Assembly (NCBI GenBank): GCA_029876055.1
Contig: CM056877.1
Span: 1,674,001-1,738,000 of the forward strand
Origin: Madurella fahalii
Taxonomy: Eukaryota > Ascomycota > Sordariomycetes > Sordariales
Reading direction: 5' to 3'
DNA: 64,000 nt
Shown here: positions 44,222-56,795 of the stretch, in pieces
Position numbering within the stretch: position 1 is the first letter of the stretch
Layout: every line of letters starts with the position of its first letter
Made by a program: the position numbers and the translations under genes
The notes under the pieces: generated by a model
What the model was told of the DNA's origin: nothing
Databases searched by the model: none
What the model saw: the letters and a program-made list of their open reading frames with translations, nothing else

Positions 44222-44604
44222 CTTGGGCGGGTTGAATCAGTGAGTGCTATTGCCGGTTGACTGGTGATTGAAGCGGCTAAGATAATTGTGATAGTTGGTA
44301 TCGCGTTCGATGAGCGGGCGAGATGAGGAGAACTGCGACCGGGTCGGTTGACTGGTCGAAAGTGTCGCAGAGTTGAAGCATTCATTCAGGCCGCTGCATG
44401 ATGACGGAGCGCCAACTCCCACTCGGAGTGGCAGAAGTGGGGCAGAGGAGCATGCCAAGACGAACGGCAGATCCCTGTAGTTCGCTGATAAGATAAAGCG
44501 ACGCAAGGCGGAAAGGAAGAAAAAAAAATACCACAGGGGTGATTCGTTCCTAATCGCTGCCGTCGACCGCACTAGAGCATGACAAGGCTTGCAGGCACTT
44601 TCGC
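44222..44604. promoter_or_regulatory. Divergent promoter of SNARE and SUV3 genes
   Basis: A compact 383-base region between divergent start codons, expected to serve both genes. It contains an A-tract at about 44521-44528. No binding site was assigned. Confidence 0.5.
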
Positions 44605-47035
44605 ATGCAGAACCAGCATGGTTTCAGGAACCCCGTCGACGCGGTCATGAAATCATTGCTCGGGACAGCCTGGAAACCTCCAAAGAGCGTAGTGCGGGTC
44701 ACTCGCCGATGGCGCTCAAAGTTGACGTCCAAGCCGCGGCCTTTGGACCACCCTCCCAGTCACCGGTTGTCAAATGTGCGTGTGTTCCCTACCCATTCCC
44801 ATCTCTAACAAAGAGTCCACATCCTCACCTGCACAGTATGCCTTTTCGCAGCCATCGATTAACGGCCTTCGACAAGACTTCAAAGATGAGGACGTCGTTC
44901 GAAGAAAGGTGCCGAGCGCTGGCGTCCAGCGGAACTACAGGCTGTTCCAGAACCTCATCGAGATGCGCTTTGGAAACGTGCTCGCGGACATGGGTTCCTG
45001 GAGCGAGGCCCAGGACGAGTATCGCTCATTCGGCGTAACCAGTCAGGCCCAGCTGGATCGCGAGACGGCCTTGTTCAAACTGGTCGTGAACAAGGCTTTC
45101 CACCTGGCCGCCTTCGAGGGGAAAACGGGGCGCCAACAGAACCCGCTGTTCTGGAACCTGCGCAATGCCTTCGTCAGATCCGACTCCGCCGGCCTCGTCC
45201 GGGAAATTAAATATGCCTTTCAGACCTTCTTGATGCGCTCGCGCTTCCCCGCAACCGTCGGCCAACTGCACCAGGAGCTCGCCGACCTGCGCTTCCCCTA
45301 CGAGTGGTACCCCGCCACCCGCATGATGCAGCGCACTATACACCTACACGTCGGACCTACCAACTCGGGGAAGACATACAACGCGCTCAAGGCGCTTGAG
45401 AATGCCCGGACTGGCATCTACGCGGGACCCCTGCGCTTGCTGGCCCACGAGATTTGGTCCCGCTTCACGGCCAAGGGCAAGGCGTGTGCCCTGATCACGG
45501 GTGAGGAGCAGCGAATCCCCGAGGGCGTTGACAACTGGTTCCACAGCTGCACCGTTGAGATGGCGCCGCTGAATACAAAAGTCGACGTCGCTGTCATCGA
45601 CGAGATCCAGATGATTGCCAGCGACGATCGCGGTTTCGCCTGGACCCAGGCTCTCCTCGGCATCCAGGCAAAAGAAGTCCATCTCTGCGGAGAGGAGCGC
45701 GTGGTCCATCTTATTCAGGCACTGTGTGCCAGGATGGGCGAGCAATGCATCGTCCACCGGTACCAGCGGCTCAATCCCCTCGAGGTGGCTGGCGAGAGCT
45801 TGGACGGCAACTTCGCAAACCTCCAAAAGGGCGATGCCGTCGTCTCATTCACCAGGGTTGGTCTGCACGTGCTGAAGAAGGGTATCGAGCAGGCGACAGG
45901 ACGTAGGTGCGCCATCGTCTACGGCAGCCTGCCTCCCGAAACGCGAGCCAGCCAGGCGGCACTGTTTAACGATCCGAACAGCGACTATGACTACCTGGTT
46001 GCCAGCGACGCCATCGGTATGGGGCTTAACTTGGAGATTAAGCGCGTAATCTTCGAGTCGAGTTCCAAGTTCGACGGAGTGGGCCACCGCTTGCTAAATG
46101 TGCCCGAAATCAAGCAAATTGGCGGCCGTGCCGGGCGTTACAGGACCGCCGCTCAGGAAATTAGCGGTACGGAGTCCAAGCCGACGCCGGGAATTGTCAC
46201 GGCGCTGGATGATGAGGATTTACTTGTTGTTCAGAAGGCGTTCAAGACCGAGGCCCCCCAGATCGAGACTGCGGGCATCTTTCCTCCCCCCGCGGTCATT
46301 GAGCGCTTCCACTCATACTTCCCCCCTCGAACGCCTACCACATTTGTCCTCGCGCGGCTGCGCGAAATGGCCAGACTCTCGGACTGGTTCCAGCTCTGTG
46401 ATTTCAGGGTCGCCTTCGACATTGCCGATGCTATCCAGAAGTATGATCTGAGCATCTCGGACCGATGCATCTTCCTGCACGTGCCCATCAACTTCAAGGA
46501 CGAGAAACAAGTCGAGGTGCTCGAGGCCTTTGCCAAGTGCGTCGCCGAGATGGGCAGCGGGCACCTGCTCGACTTTCCAGAGATCGACCTCGATATTCTC
46601 GAGGCCCCCCGCCCAACCACGTCCGCGGAGCAGGGTCAACACCTATACCGCCTTGAGTCGCTGCACATGATCATCACCATGTACCTCTGGCTAAGCTACC
46701 GCTACCAAGGCGTATTCCAGAGCCAGAACCTCGCCTTCAAGGTTAAGGAGATGGTCGAGGCCAAGATCAACGAGCACCTCGAGAATGTCAGCTTCGTGCC
46801 GGAGCTTCAACGGTACAGGCGCCAGAAGATGAGAATGCTGGCAGCTGAGCAGGAGCAGAAGGAGAAGCAGTTCCTCGGGACCGACGAGGCCGAGGCGGCG
46901 AGGCCGGTGCATAACGAGGAAGCACACGAAGAGCCCTTGTTTGGACAGACCGAGACGATCGACGCTATTCAGCAGCCAGGCGGCGAGATGGTCCCAGGGA
47001 CGAAGCCGGAAACAGCATCAGCTAACGGACAATGA
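44605..47035 (+). CDS. SUV3: Mitochondrial ATP-dependent RNA helicase Suv3
   Basis: Suv3 is the helicase of the mitochondrial RNA degradosome, working with an exoribonuclease in the matrix. Two exons (44605-44775 and 44837-47035) give 789 residues; the 61-base intron (GTGCGT...GCACAG) is the only one that joins the frames. Motif I is GPTNSGKT near residue 231 and motif II is DEIQM near 312, the DExQ variant typical of Suv3. GGRAGRY follows near 480. The C-terminal Suv3 domain includes LSDWFQLCDFRVAFDIADA and the YLWLSYRYQGVF block. The N-terminus (MKSLLGTAWKPPKSVVRVTRRW from an in-frame ATG at 44647) is a good mitochondrial presequence. Either ATG could be used. The tail is acidic and poorly conserved. 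Confidence 0.93.
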
Positions 47036-47889
47036 AGGAGCATGAGGGTGTATACTAATCCCACGTGCCAACGTGATTGTATTACTACGCAACAACGGCA
47101 TCTATCTGCCAGTTGCATTGTACACTAAGTAAGGGTTGCATATCAAGGCATCATGGGCATAGATTAGTGGTTTGGAATGGATTGGATATCCCGACTGCTA
47201 CCAGGGTGTGGAAACCAAAACCGCGAGCTGCTCAGACTTGGTGTGGCAGTTTCGGCCTGCGGATTCGTGCGACTGAACCTCTGTATATTACATTCAGCCT
47301 CGGCCACCCCCCTAAGGAGCGCTGAAATAGAGTTACGATCTACGCTTCAAGATTTGCCGCCAGAGAATTCGTTGTCTTGTAGCTTGCGAGCAGTTGGGCC
47401 CGGGACGTCCAGGTCGATATACTCGAGCAAAATACACAATGAGGTTCAAGGTTTGCGGCATCGCCATACCCACTCTTTTGAGAGACATGTGATCCCACAG
47501 CGCGTATCATTCTGCCGGGATCACAACGCCCCTCCCTATGAGGTCATTTTGCCCAGCCCAAGCTCCCAACCTACCCCGCGCCGAGCGCCGAGGCAGACAA
47601 ACATCTCTTCTTTCAACAACGGGCTTGCCGAGTTTTGAGTCAACTCAGTCGGCAGCGAAGCGAGGCGACAGAGCTGCGCGTCTAGTTCATCCAACCACAT
47701 AGACCTAAAAAAGAAGGACCCCACCGAACCTGCCTACCGACGATCCCCGCTAAAGTTCGGCTCTTCCGACCACGGGAGCAGCCGTCCAACGGCTACCGGT
47801 CGACACGACTTAGAAACGGCTCGAGGGAACACCATACCAAATAAAAGAAGGGCCAGAGGAGACAACCCCCAAAAAGAAAGCAAACAAAA
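47036..47889. promoter_or_regulatory. SUV3 3' flank and UCH gene upstream region
   Basis: These 854 bases separate two plus-strand genes. A 153-codon frame at 47177-47638 has no recognisable motif and sits in the expected promoter. The sequence just before 47890 is A-rich (AAAAAGAAAGCAAACAAAA), a common context ahead of fungal start codons. Confidence 0.55.
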
Positions 47890-48654
47890 ATGACTTCCCA
47901 AGTCGACACCCACACCGGCGCCGGCGCCTCCTCCGCGCCCTCGGCACCAGCCTTCATCCCCCTCGAAGCGAACCCAGAGCTCCTCACCTCCCTCCTCCAC
48001 GAGCTCGGCCTCTCCCCGGCGCTGCAGATCCACGACGTCTACAGCCTCACCGACCCGGACCTCCTCTCCTTCATCCCGCGGCCGGCCCTGGCGCTGCTGC
48101 TCGTCTTCCCCGTCTCGGCCGCGTACGAGTCGCACCGGCTGGCCGAGGACTCGCTCGCGGCCGAGTACGCCGGCCGGGGGGACGGCGAGCCGGTCGTGTG
48201 GTTCAAGCAGACGATCCGCAACGCGTGCGGGCTGATGGGCCTGCTGCACGCGACGGCCAACGGCGCCGCGCGGGACTTCGTGCGCGAGGGGTCGGACCTG
48301 GACCGCCTGATCCGCGCCGCCGTGCCGCTCGCCCCCACCGAGCGGAGCAAGCTGCTGGAGCGGGACGGGCGGCTCGCGGCGGCGCACAAGGGCGTCGCCG
48401 AGAAGGGCGACACGGCGGCGCCGGATGCGAGGGATGATGTGGACTTGCATTATGTTTGTTTTGTCAAGGGCCGGGACGGCGCGCTCTGGGAGATGGATGG
48501 AAGGAGAAAGGGGCCCTTGAGGAGGGGCGAGTTGGAGGAGGGCGAAGATGTCTTGTCCGAGAAGGCGCTGGCGTTGGGGCCGTTGAAGTTCCTGGAGCGG
48601 GAGGGCGCGGATCTGAGGTTTAGTTGTGTTGCGTTAGCGGGGAGCTTGGAGTGA
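47890..48654 (+). CDS. YUH1: Ubiquitin C-terminal hydrolase, UCH (C12) family
   Basis: A cysteine protease that removes small adducts from the C-terminus of ubiquitin or Nedd8-like proteins, as yeast Yuh1 and human UCHL3 do. A single exon of 254 residues, slightly longer than usual because of an Ala/Ser/Pro-rich N-terminus. The catalytic set is complete: oxyanion Gln107 and nucleophile Cys113 in QTIRNACGLMGLLHA, His187 in DLHYVCFV and Asp203 in WEMDGRRKGP. The crossover loop before the His is Ala/Lys-rich. The coding sequence is strongly GC-biased over its first two thirds, more than its neighbours. Cytosol or nucleus is expected. Confidence 0.93.
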   Translation: MTSQVDTHTGAGASSAPSAPAFIPLEANPELLTSLLHELGLSPALQIHDVYSLTDPDLLSFIPRPALALLLVFPVSAAYESHRLAEDSLAAEYAGRGDGEPVVWFKQTIRNACGLMGLLHATANGAARDFVREGSDLDRLIRAAVPLAPTERSKLLERDGRLAAAHKGVAEKGDTAAPDARDDVDLHYVCFVKGRDGALWEMDGRRKGPLRRGELEEGEDVLSEKALALGPLKFLEREGADLRFSCVALAGSLE

Positions 48655-49865
48655 AGTGCATGGGGAGCCGATGGTGTACTGAGAGGAATAGAGGCTTTGG
48701 GGTTTTGATTCTGGGATTACCAGCCACGGATCTTGTTCCGCTCAGCCGAGGTGCGTATGAAGTGAGATTCCGACTTCGACATACACCGATCACTTTGGGT
48801 TCAAATATCCCTTGCCCTAATCCCTCCCTGAACTATTTGTTTGAGATGTACAACACATCACCACCATACGCACTATGTTTTATTATTTTCCCCTTCCACT
48901 CCCTTCCATTCATGCCTGACTTTCCGCTGCCATATCAACATACGCGGCTACTTCCTCCTGCAATTGTACTATACGAGACAAGCTAGATGTGACGTATATG
49001 AATACTGAAAGCATGCCTGTATCACCCAGGTATTTCGAAGCATAGCTCCAAATAGTTTCCAGTCAGGTTCTGATGCCTAAAGTACCTCAATGAGATGTGA
49101 CCGAATTGTGATTACTCGTCAGAAACTTTAAGCTCTTGCTTATTCATGTGTGTCTCTGGCTGATGGGACATTTGAGTAGAGTTAGAAGCCGGTGGCCTTC
49201 TCGAGTACATTTATATGCTGATAGCCCATAGGGCGTTCATGATACACGAAGTTCATACGCTGCTCTTGGTGTCGATCTTGTAGATAGTTATGACTGTTGG
49301 CATTGCACATCGAATCTTCGTCTAAGCAACTCACTATTAACGATTCGGTCCCATTGCACCTCAAGCTCAATCTCCTCGCTGCCGTTCCCTCCGTGGATTG
49401 AAATTATGAATGGGTTAGCTCAGGTATTGGGCCGAGCTGCAAGTGAGATGCGCAGCTTGTATTCTACTCGTGCTCAACCCCTATTGGCAACCTTCAATGC
49501 CACACGACACAGTCTCCCTTGACACACCTACTTCTCTGAGGTGCTCTCGCAGCCGAGCACCTCAAACTTAAGGTTGACGCTCTCGACATTGTTTCACCGC
49601 AAAGGACACCCCGAAAAATTATACCCTCTCAAAATCACACACGGGTCATTTTTGGTGCATCAAAGCCGACAAGCACATTAAGATCATTGCAAACTCCCAC
49701 ATATTCCTCTGAAGCCGGCAAGAAGTTCTCTCCAAGTTCTTCTCAGATACAGCGGCCGAAATGAACCGTCCCTCGCGTACCTCACTGCAGACTGAGTGGA
49801 CGCACCCGCCCTGACACTCAATTTCCAGTCAGTTTTCGGGGAAGATACGGCCTCTCTGTACGAGG
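48655..49865. other. 1.2-kb gap, no gene recognised
   Basis: The region between the UCH gene and the zinc-finger remnant is somewhat richer in A and T than its surroundings. Frames of up to 120 codons start close behind the UCH stop but show no motif. No RNA gene was recognised. Confidence 0.55.
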
Positions 49866-50987
49866 ATGTCATGGGCCATTTGTCAAGCGTTAGCGGTGTT
49901 ATGGGGTGTGTGTCGGATGTTTTATGAGCCATATGGCGATGCCGTGTCTGGAACGCGGCATCCTCCGCTAGAGTCTGATTCAGACTTCTATTCCTGGCTG
50001 CCAGAGGGTAAGCCTCCAACAGTCCTACTGCTGTACCGGTGTACTGACCTAGCGTAGTCGATGTTCAGAGCACCCCGGCACCTGGATTTGCCCCGAAATT
50101 TGAGTCCTGGTTGGATGGCTTCATCTCCCCCGAGCAATATCTGGACCTTGCTGGTGGGATACCTGTGATATCGGAGCCCGCGCCCGCCTTGATGTCGGAT
50201 GCGTCTGTCTCGCAGCCCACAAAGGACGGAGACTGGGGTACTCCCGAACTAGGACAGCAAGTTGAACGTACTACTGCCGTCAATTTGCCACCACGAACAG
50301 CGATTGAGAAACCCGCAAGTCCGACATCACCAGTGGACCAAAGTCAATTCCAGACAAAGCGGCAGGATGGACTTTAAGGGTCCGGATGGATCGATCTGTC
50401 CCAAGCCCGGACTCAGGGGTCAGCCCAAGCTCCTGTGTATGTGCATGCTCCCGTGCCCACACTGGAAGTGCTCTTCATTTACACCGACCTATCATTAGCT
50501 CCACTAGCACTGCCCGCCTCCCTTGTCCTCATTGTGACAAGGCATTCAGCAAGCCCTTCACTCTGAGACGGCATCAAGAAACGCAACACTCAAACAGCAA
50601 TAGAAAAGTTTCGTGTGCCCACATCCGCAATGTATGAGGAAAGGGATGAGGTCAGCATTCGAGCGGAAGGACCAACTGCAGCGCAATCTCCAGAAATGCA
50701 AGTACGAACCCCGTGACAGTGAAGCTACTGTGCAGTCTCATGGGACGTCTACCAGCAGATCACAGACCCCAAAGGATTCCGTTTCCCGGAAGAGAAAGGA
50801 GTGTGAAGACGACAGCGTCGCATCCGGCGACGACCGGATCGTGGCGGAGGGTTTGAAGAAGATTTACGAGGCTCGCTTGGCGGCTTTGGAGAGAAAGGAG
50901 CAGGAATGCCAGAAGGAGAGGGCGGATCTGGATACGTTTCTCAACTCCATACGGGTGTTGGAGAACAAGGAGGCTGCCACCGACTAG
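49866..50987 (+). pseudogene. C2H2 zinc-finger gene, apparently frame-broken
   Basis: Pieces of one zinc-finger protein lie in three frames. Segment 1 starts at 49866 and crosses a good 50-base intron at 50008-50057 (GTAAGC...GCGTAG); it is acidic (SDSDFYSWLPEVDVQ) and stops at TAA 50375-50377. Segment 2 (to about 50637) holds an intact finger CPHCDKAFSKPFTLRRHQETQH (C-x2-C-x12-H-x4-H). Segment 3 (from about 50600 to 50987) is in a third frame and holds CPHPQC, then RKDQLQRNLQKCKY, in which the expected His is Asn, followed by a coiled-coil tail. No GT...AG pair joins segments 2 and 3 without losing the second finger. I read this as a decaying gene; sequencing error is the alternative. Confidence 0.55.
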
Positions 50988-53900
50988 GTGGGGCAGGTGA
51001 GATGGGTTGGCTCTGTCGTTGTCGCTCCCAGTAGTCTTGGCGGTTGAATATCTTGGGAGGTGGGAATCTGGGATCATCTCGTGTATATCATTGGTATCTG
51101 GGAGCGGTTCTTACTTGCGTCGGGATTTCTTTAGTGTGTCAAGACGTCGTACATAGGGTACTGAAGATGTTGTCGTGTGCGGACTCGGGATGGCGAAGTT
51201 TTCATTTAATGGGTTCCGTTCATCGATGCGGAATCAAAGACCATCATCATTGCCACACTGGCTTCCATGTACGGCGTCGGTACAGGAGATCTGAAATATC
51301 GCATGTATGCACGGGCAGGCGTCGTCAGACTGGGAGCGCGGGGGTTCAGGCTTCCGCGCCCCAGCGAAGAATCAGATGTACAATACAGATTCCAGACCCT
51401 TACACAATAAAGCAGCAAGCATGTTACGGGGTTCCGTCTAGAGTTCCGAGCCCGTTCCACAACAGGAGGCGGCCAATTCCTTCGTGTGTCGCACACACGT
51501 AGAATGATACGGACTGGAGCCTAGAGGGGTTCGCCGTCTGGAACTGCATATGCTAAGACAGCTCGACTCCTTCGTGGCCATCTGGGGCCAGTATTCTTCG
51601 CACCGAAACAGGAAGGTGTCAAGTTTAGCTTCGGGGTTCCACATCTAAAGGTCGAAAGCTGAGGTGCCATTCTGCGGCGCCCAGGATTGCGTCGACCATG
51701 CGGGAGGCCGGAACGGAATCCAGGTGGGCGGCCGCTGACGGTGACGATCTGAGGAATGTCAGACCGTGGCACGTGGGAACAGCACGAAAAACACTCGCAT
51801 CGAGACACTCGCACAACATCGGACTAGGGAAGCTGGAACTGGAGAGGCGTATCTCGTGGGTACGGACAGCAAAAGCGCCACGACCCATCCCGGTCCAGAG
51901 TTAGCAGAGAGGGCCGCGGATAATCACAATAATCGTATATGATAACAATAATCTCGGCAGACGCAAACAGAGCTGCAGAATATGAGGTACCCGCGGCGGA
52001 TTAGGAGCGGCAGGCAGACTTGCAGGCGATGGAAATTGGGACGGCAGCGATGTGCGTCGATGCTCCTGGGGTCCGAACCGCGCAAACGCCCTGCCGTCTT
52101 GCCGCCGTGGCACAGTACCTGCGTTTTGTATTCATGGCAGCTGAACACTGCAAACGCGTGCCCACGCGATTCCGTGGATTTGCTCGTCACCGAGAGCATT
52201 AGGGGACGCTGTGTAATCGGAACGGACTACAGATCCAATACTGCACGGTTTTGTTGGCGTATCACATAGCTTCCGTCAAGCCGCCCTTTAGAGTTTTGCA
52301 TCGTGGTATGGCGCGACGATCGCAACTTCGGCGGCGCGGGAAGGAATCATGTCAACCAGAAATTCAAGACGTTGACCATTCCAGAGTCGGGGAGGGGCCC
52401 GGAAATTCTCTGGCCCCAAGCCCCCAACGTAACCATGGGAGATCGGCGACAGGAACCCCGGCGGATCGTCGATCAAGGCATCGAACGCTAGTGGCCCGCT
52501 GGCCTGGGGGATCCCTGCCTGGACGAACCCCCCGGTCTGACGCGCTATTCTCCTGCCAAGAAGCGCCAGGCGCTCCGATCTCTGTCAGGGCTTTTTGGCC
52601 CTTCTTCCGAACCCGAACAAGCAAGTTTTGCCATGTGGTGAAAAAGAAACGAAAGCTGAGGATCTGCAGCTTCCATCATTCCATCAACCTCACCCTCACC
52701 CTCATCCTCCCACTCACCCTCCCCATCTCTATCCCCATCCTCCACCCCCCTCCCGGTCCCCTTGTCTGTCAGACGCCAGACACACAACTTCGGGACGTCT
52801 TGTGCATGAACCGGGGCAATTTAACCTTGACCGAAGCGACCCTCCAACACCATTCCACCGTCTCCCAGCTCAAACGGAGCTGTTTGTACTGTGCAGATCC
52901 CTGGCGGCATGTCTCACCACAGCGCTTCGGCCTCGGGACGACCGACCTCTCATTGTTCTTTACGTATGTAGTAGTACGCAGGCCGTCGAGGCTGTCGAGG
53001 GCGTCGGGGGCGTCGAGGCCGTCAACCAGACCTGTCTGGTGGGTAGCTCATGGTGCACCTCTCGTGCAGAAACAGCAGGCGCACGGTCAAACGTGCGCTG
53101 CCTCGCCAAGATCACGGCCGATGCGTCGACCTGCACTAGAACGAATTCTGGCTGCAAACGGACCGCTCACCGCGCGTCGGAGCCCTGCCGCTAACTTAGC
53201 ACCCCTAGCCCTTTGCATCTGCAAATGCCGTGCGGCGCAGGGAGCCGTCCCCATAGGCTCGGGGACTCGCTGAAGACATGCTCCGCGGCAGACCCTGCTT
53301 GGCCACCGGCCAGCGCCCGTTTGAGTCGCCGTCTCGCACTCTCTCTGCTGGCTTGCGCCTGACGGCTGCTTGCGTGCTTGCTGCGTCGACGTCGAAGGAT
53401 CCGGGATGGCGCCCCCTGCAGTCAAACAATGCCCGTCTGCCTTGCCTGGTTCCCTGGCTCCGTGGCTCCGTGGCTCCAAGCTGCCCGTCACTCACCACGA
53501 CGATCGGTAGGGGTGGCAGCATGGTGGGTATGGAACCGACTACTACCCCAGTTTTCCGTCCGAGGCTTTCTTTCTCTCTTTCTCGCCCTTGTTCCACCAG
53601 GGCTCCAGTCAGATGGCTGCCGAACCCAAGCCAGCGGTGCCATCTATGTAACTTAGTCGCTATCGGACTGTCCCGTTCATTTCTTCAGCTTTACATAGTC
53701 GGTTCATCCCTGCCCATACAAAATCTTCCCTCTTCCCTCTTTCCTCTCCACCCCCATCATCCCCCCTTCGATTTTCCAAGCCCTGCCGCCTCGTTCGTGG
53801 AGCTTCCCAATCTTCCCGGTTTCCGCAGACTTGCTCTCAACGGGTTGCCGACTAGTTCGTATGGTGTTCCTCATGGTCCTTAGAGGTTTAAGCCAGACGG

Positions 53901-54021
53901 CCGTCTGACCATAGCCGGGCGAACTCGACGTGCAAGCACCTACACCAGATAGCAGACAAACTGCTCGGGGCCCAGGCTGACACTCGTTCACCCAGCGGCT
54001 GGCGGTAGCTTGTCTGTCACA
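50988..54021. repeat. 3-kb gap with short tandem repeats, no gene recognised
   Basis: The largest gap in the window. It holds CTCACC/CATCCTC-type pyrimidine-rich repeats at about 52685-52760, a 9-bp repeat (GTCGAGGNN type, four copies) at 52985-53023 and TGGCTCCG repeats at about 53454-53478. A 340-codon frame at 52251-53273 has arginine/serine-rich, motif-free composition, is matched by long antisense frames and is not called. The end should hold the promoter and leader of the next gene. Confidence 0.5.
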
Positions 54022-56383
54022 ATGGGGCTGTTTAGCTTCCTCTCTATGAGGCCGGGTGGCAAGCTCAAGAGCAAAGCCAGCCTCTCGCTAACACCCTACG
54101 CCTACAATTCTGCCACTACTCAGTCACTATCCACTCAAGGTTGGGCCAGCTCAGATAGAATAACCTCCTTGGCAAGCATATGGGCTTACACGGTACAGGG
54201 ACATACTCAGTGGCCAGTAACCGATTCATCGTCCTTGACTCCCTGCCCAAGGAGCACCAAAGTTTCAGCCAGTCACAGGCCTCTCTGGATGCCGTCCCCA
54301 TTGACGACGCAGCGGCTCCTGGCCCCGGAGTACCCCTATATCGAGGAGAGATATTTGAGAGGCCAAGTACTGCGCCAACCGGCCGACCCCCGAGCTCAGG
54401 ATTCGCAAATGGCGTCTCCCAACCAAAGAAGGGCCGGAAAGGGCCACCTCCCCTCTCTTTCCGTATGGCCCGGCTCGGGACCGCAGCTCCAAGGTCGCGG
54501 CCTACCTCACGCGGCTCTGTAACCACAGCTTCCGGTGTTGATCGTCGCCGATCTCGCACCAGCTCTATACAGAGTGATAGTGGCATGCGATACAGGGGCG
54601 CTGTCGACGCTCGGTCCGAGATCAAACCTACCGACAGTGGCACGAAGTACAAAGACATCCTCGATGCTCAGTCGGAGATTAAACCGGCCGACTTTAGGGG
54701 GAGAGTCAGGGCATCCGGAGCTAGAGATTATGGCGAGGATGTCGCAGATAGGAACATCACGCAGAACGCCTTTGATCATGAATCAGCTCCCGCACGCATC
54801 CATGCCGGGCTGTCTAATGGGACCCAGCCAGACGGCGATTTGGGTTCAGCCACAAAACCCAGTCCAATGACCGACACAGGCGAGGCGCGTTTCCGGACGA
54901 AAGGGCCGCATCCGTTGACCCAACACCCACTACCGAAGCACAAGTCTTCAGTCGGGACTTTGTCGTCCGATATCGAGGCTGCCCGTAGTCTAGGGCGCCG
55001 CCGATCTATTAACACCTATCTTTCGATGAGCTCCTTGAAGGGCGGGAACTCCTTCGCCCAAGATCGAAGCCCGAGCACTTTCGGTGACGCCCGGCCAGGC
55101 ATGGCCACAGCCCAAGTCAAAGGGAAGTTGAATGCACCGACCGCAAGGGGTTCCGCGGTCCGTCCCATGCGGGCCACCTGTGATTCTGTCATTCTCGCCA
55201 AGAAAAGAACCGGAGCAGAGACGTCAGACGACGGCGACGTGGATGTGTCATCCGCAAGGAGCCTTGTCCTCCGGTCAACCGCCCGTCTGTCTGCTCTTGG
55301 CTCTGCGAGTTCGGCTCCTCGCCCGCGCCATAACTCACACGCGACGCAATCGTCGATTTCGTCTGTCGCAAGCCGGGACTCCGCAGTCCACACTACAGCT
55401 TTGACCCCCCCGCGTAGCATTTCCAGCCAACACCAAACACAAGAAGACGCCTCTGAAACTTCGGCCAATGCGACCGGCACCATCAGCCTAGTAGATCAGA
55501 TCCCAGAGCGTTCCCCTCGCATCCAAACCCGCAGCGTTCGCGGATGGTCGGCCTCATCCAGCGCTCCTACAACTTCCGACAGCACAACCTTCACCACCAC
55601 CACCACCGCTACTAGCGCTGGCTCCGAATCCCATCGTTCCCAGCAACCCGCCTCCCTCCACACAGCCGACACGTCCCTCATCGACCTCCCTGTCTCCGTC
55701 ATAACCCCGTTGCTCAAGCCACTCAGCCATCTCAAACCTTTACTCAAACCCTCCCGTTCCCGCTCTCTCAAAGTCACGACTCCGCACCGCAGCGATGAGG
55801 ACAGCGGTGGCGACAGTGATGGCGGGGACAGTGCATCCTTCTACGCCCACGATGACGCCGTCTTCTCCCACCAACCCCCTCCTTCCCCGGATAACGATAA
55901 CTCGTTCAACATCGATGACTACGTCTCTGCCGACGAAGTATCCCTCACTGGTGAAGGCCGGCAGCGTAGTGCCGATGGACGGGACGAGGAGGATTTGCTG
56001 TTCAATGATGCGGGGTATGGCATGGCGGGGTTGCAGTTGCCTGGGCTGGCGGATCCGTTCCCTTCGACGGACGGGTTGAGTGCGCGGGATGAGGGTGAAG
56101 ATAGAGGGTTGAGGATGGTGAGGTCGATTCTTGGGCCGGGGATGTACATGTTTGATCAGGCTTTTTATCGCGAGAGTGAAGACGAGGATGGGGAGAGGGA
56201 GGAGGAGGGTGACGGCCAGGTGGAGGTGTCGCTGAGGAGGGTTGAGAGCGAGTGCGCGAGAGAGAGGACCGTGGGGAGGAGGTATGTCCTTGATACGGCG
56301 GCTGACGATGAAGAGGATTACTGCTATTATGAGGAGGATGAAAGCGGAGAGGAAGGCGGGGACGTTAAGATGGAGGAGATGAC

Positions 56384-56425
<42 letters not shown>

Positions 56426-56795
56426 TACCACGACACTATCGGCGCTGTGCCTGCCCCTGGTGGAAGAGGGGCACGGTCTGATGCCGAGGGAGGAACAGAG
56501 CCAACCAGAGCAACAACCACGGCAGCAGGAGGGACAGGGCCAGCAGCAACAGCAACGGCGGGGGGAAGGGGAAGGAAAAGAGGAAAACAAGGAGGAGGTC
56601 GCCGCCAAAACCGTCGTCGATGTAGCGGCCGCAGTGAGATTGAGGAAGCAGGTGAAGAGGGCTCAGCGGATGGCGGGAACAGTGGGACATGGCTCGCCGT
56701 CTGCCTCGAAGCTGCGACGAATGGGGTCCATGCCGGTGCCAGTGCCGGTTGTGCGAGTTGAGGGCAAGGCATACGAGGATGGGAAAGGGAACTGA
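54022..56795 (+). CDS. Large Ser-rich, acidic protein of unknown function
   Basis: A 904-residue protein in two exons (54022-54139 and 54199-56795), joined by a 59-base intron (GTTGGG...TACAG) that keeps the frame (LSTQ|GTYSVASNRF). The N-terminus (MGLFSFLSMRPGGKLKSKAS) could be N-myristoylated at Gly2, though the site context is only moderate. Residues 1-450 are Ser/Arg/Pro-rich with two near-repeats (SEIKPTDSGTKYKDILDAQ and SEIKPADFRGRVR). Basic LKPSRSRSLKV lies near 555. After that the protein is acidic, then has a Thr run coded by an ACG repeat at about 56395-56425, a Gln/Glu-rich block and a basic helix. No enzyme or DNA-binding domain was recognised; composition suggests a disordered regulatory or cortical protein. 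Confidence 0.72.

Noticed and set aside
52251..53273. A 340-codon plus-strand frame in the 3-kb gap
   Set aside because: Composition is Arg/Ser/Pro-rich with no motif, it runs through low-complexity repeats, and long antisense frames cover the same bases, as expected from GC-rich non-coding sequence.
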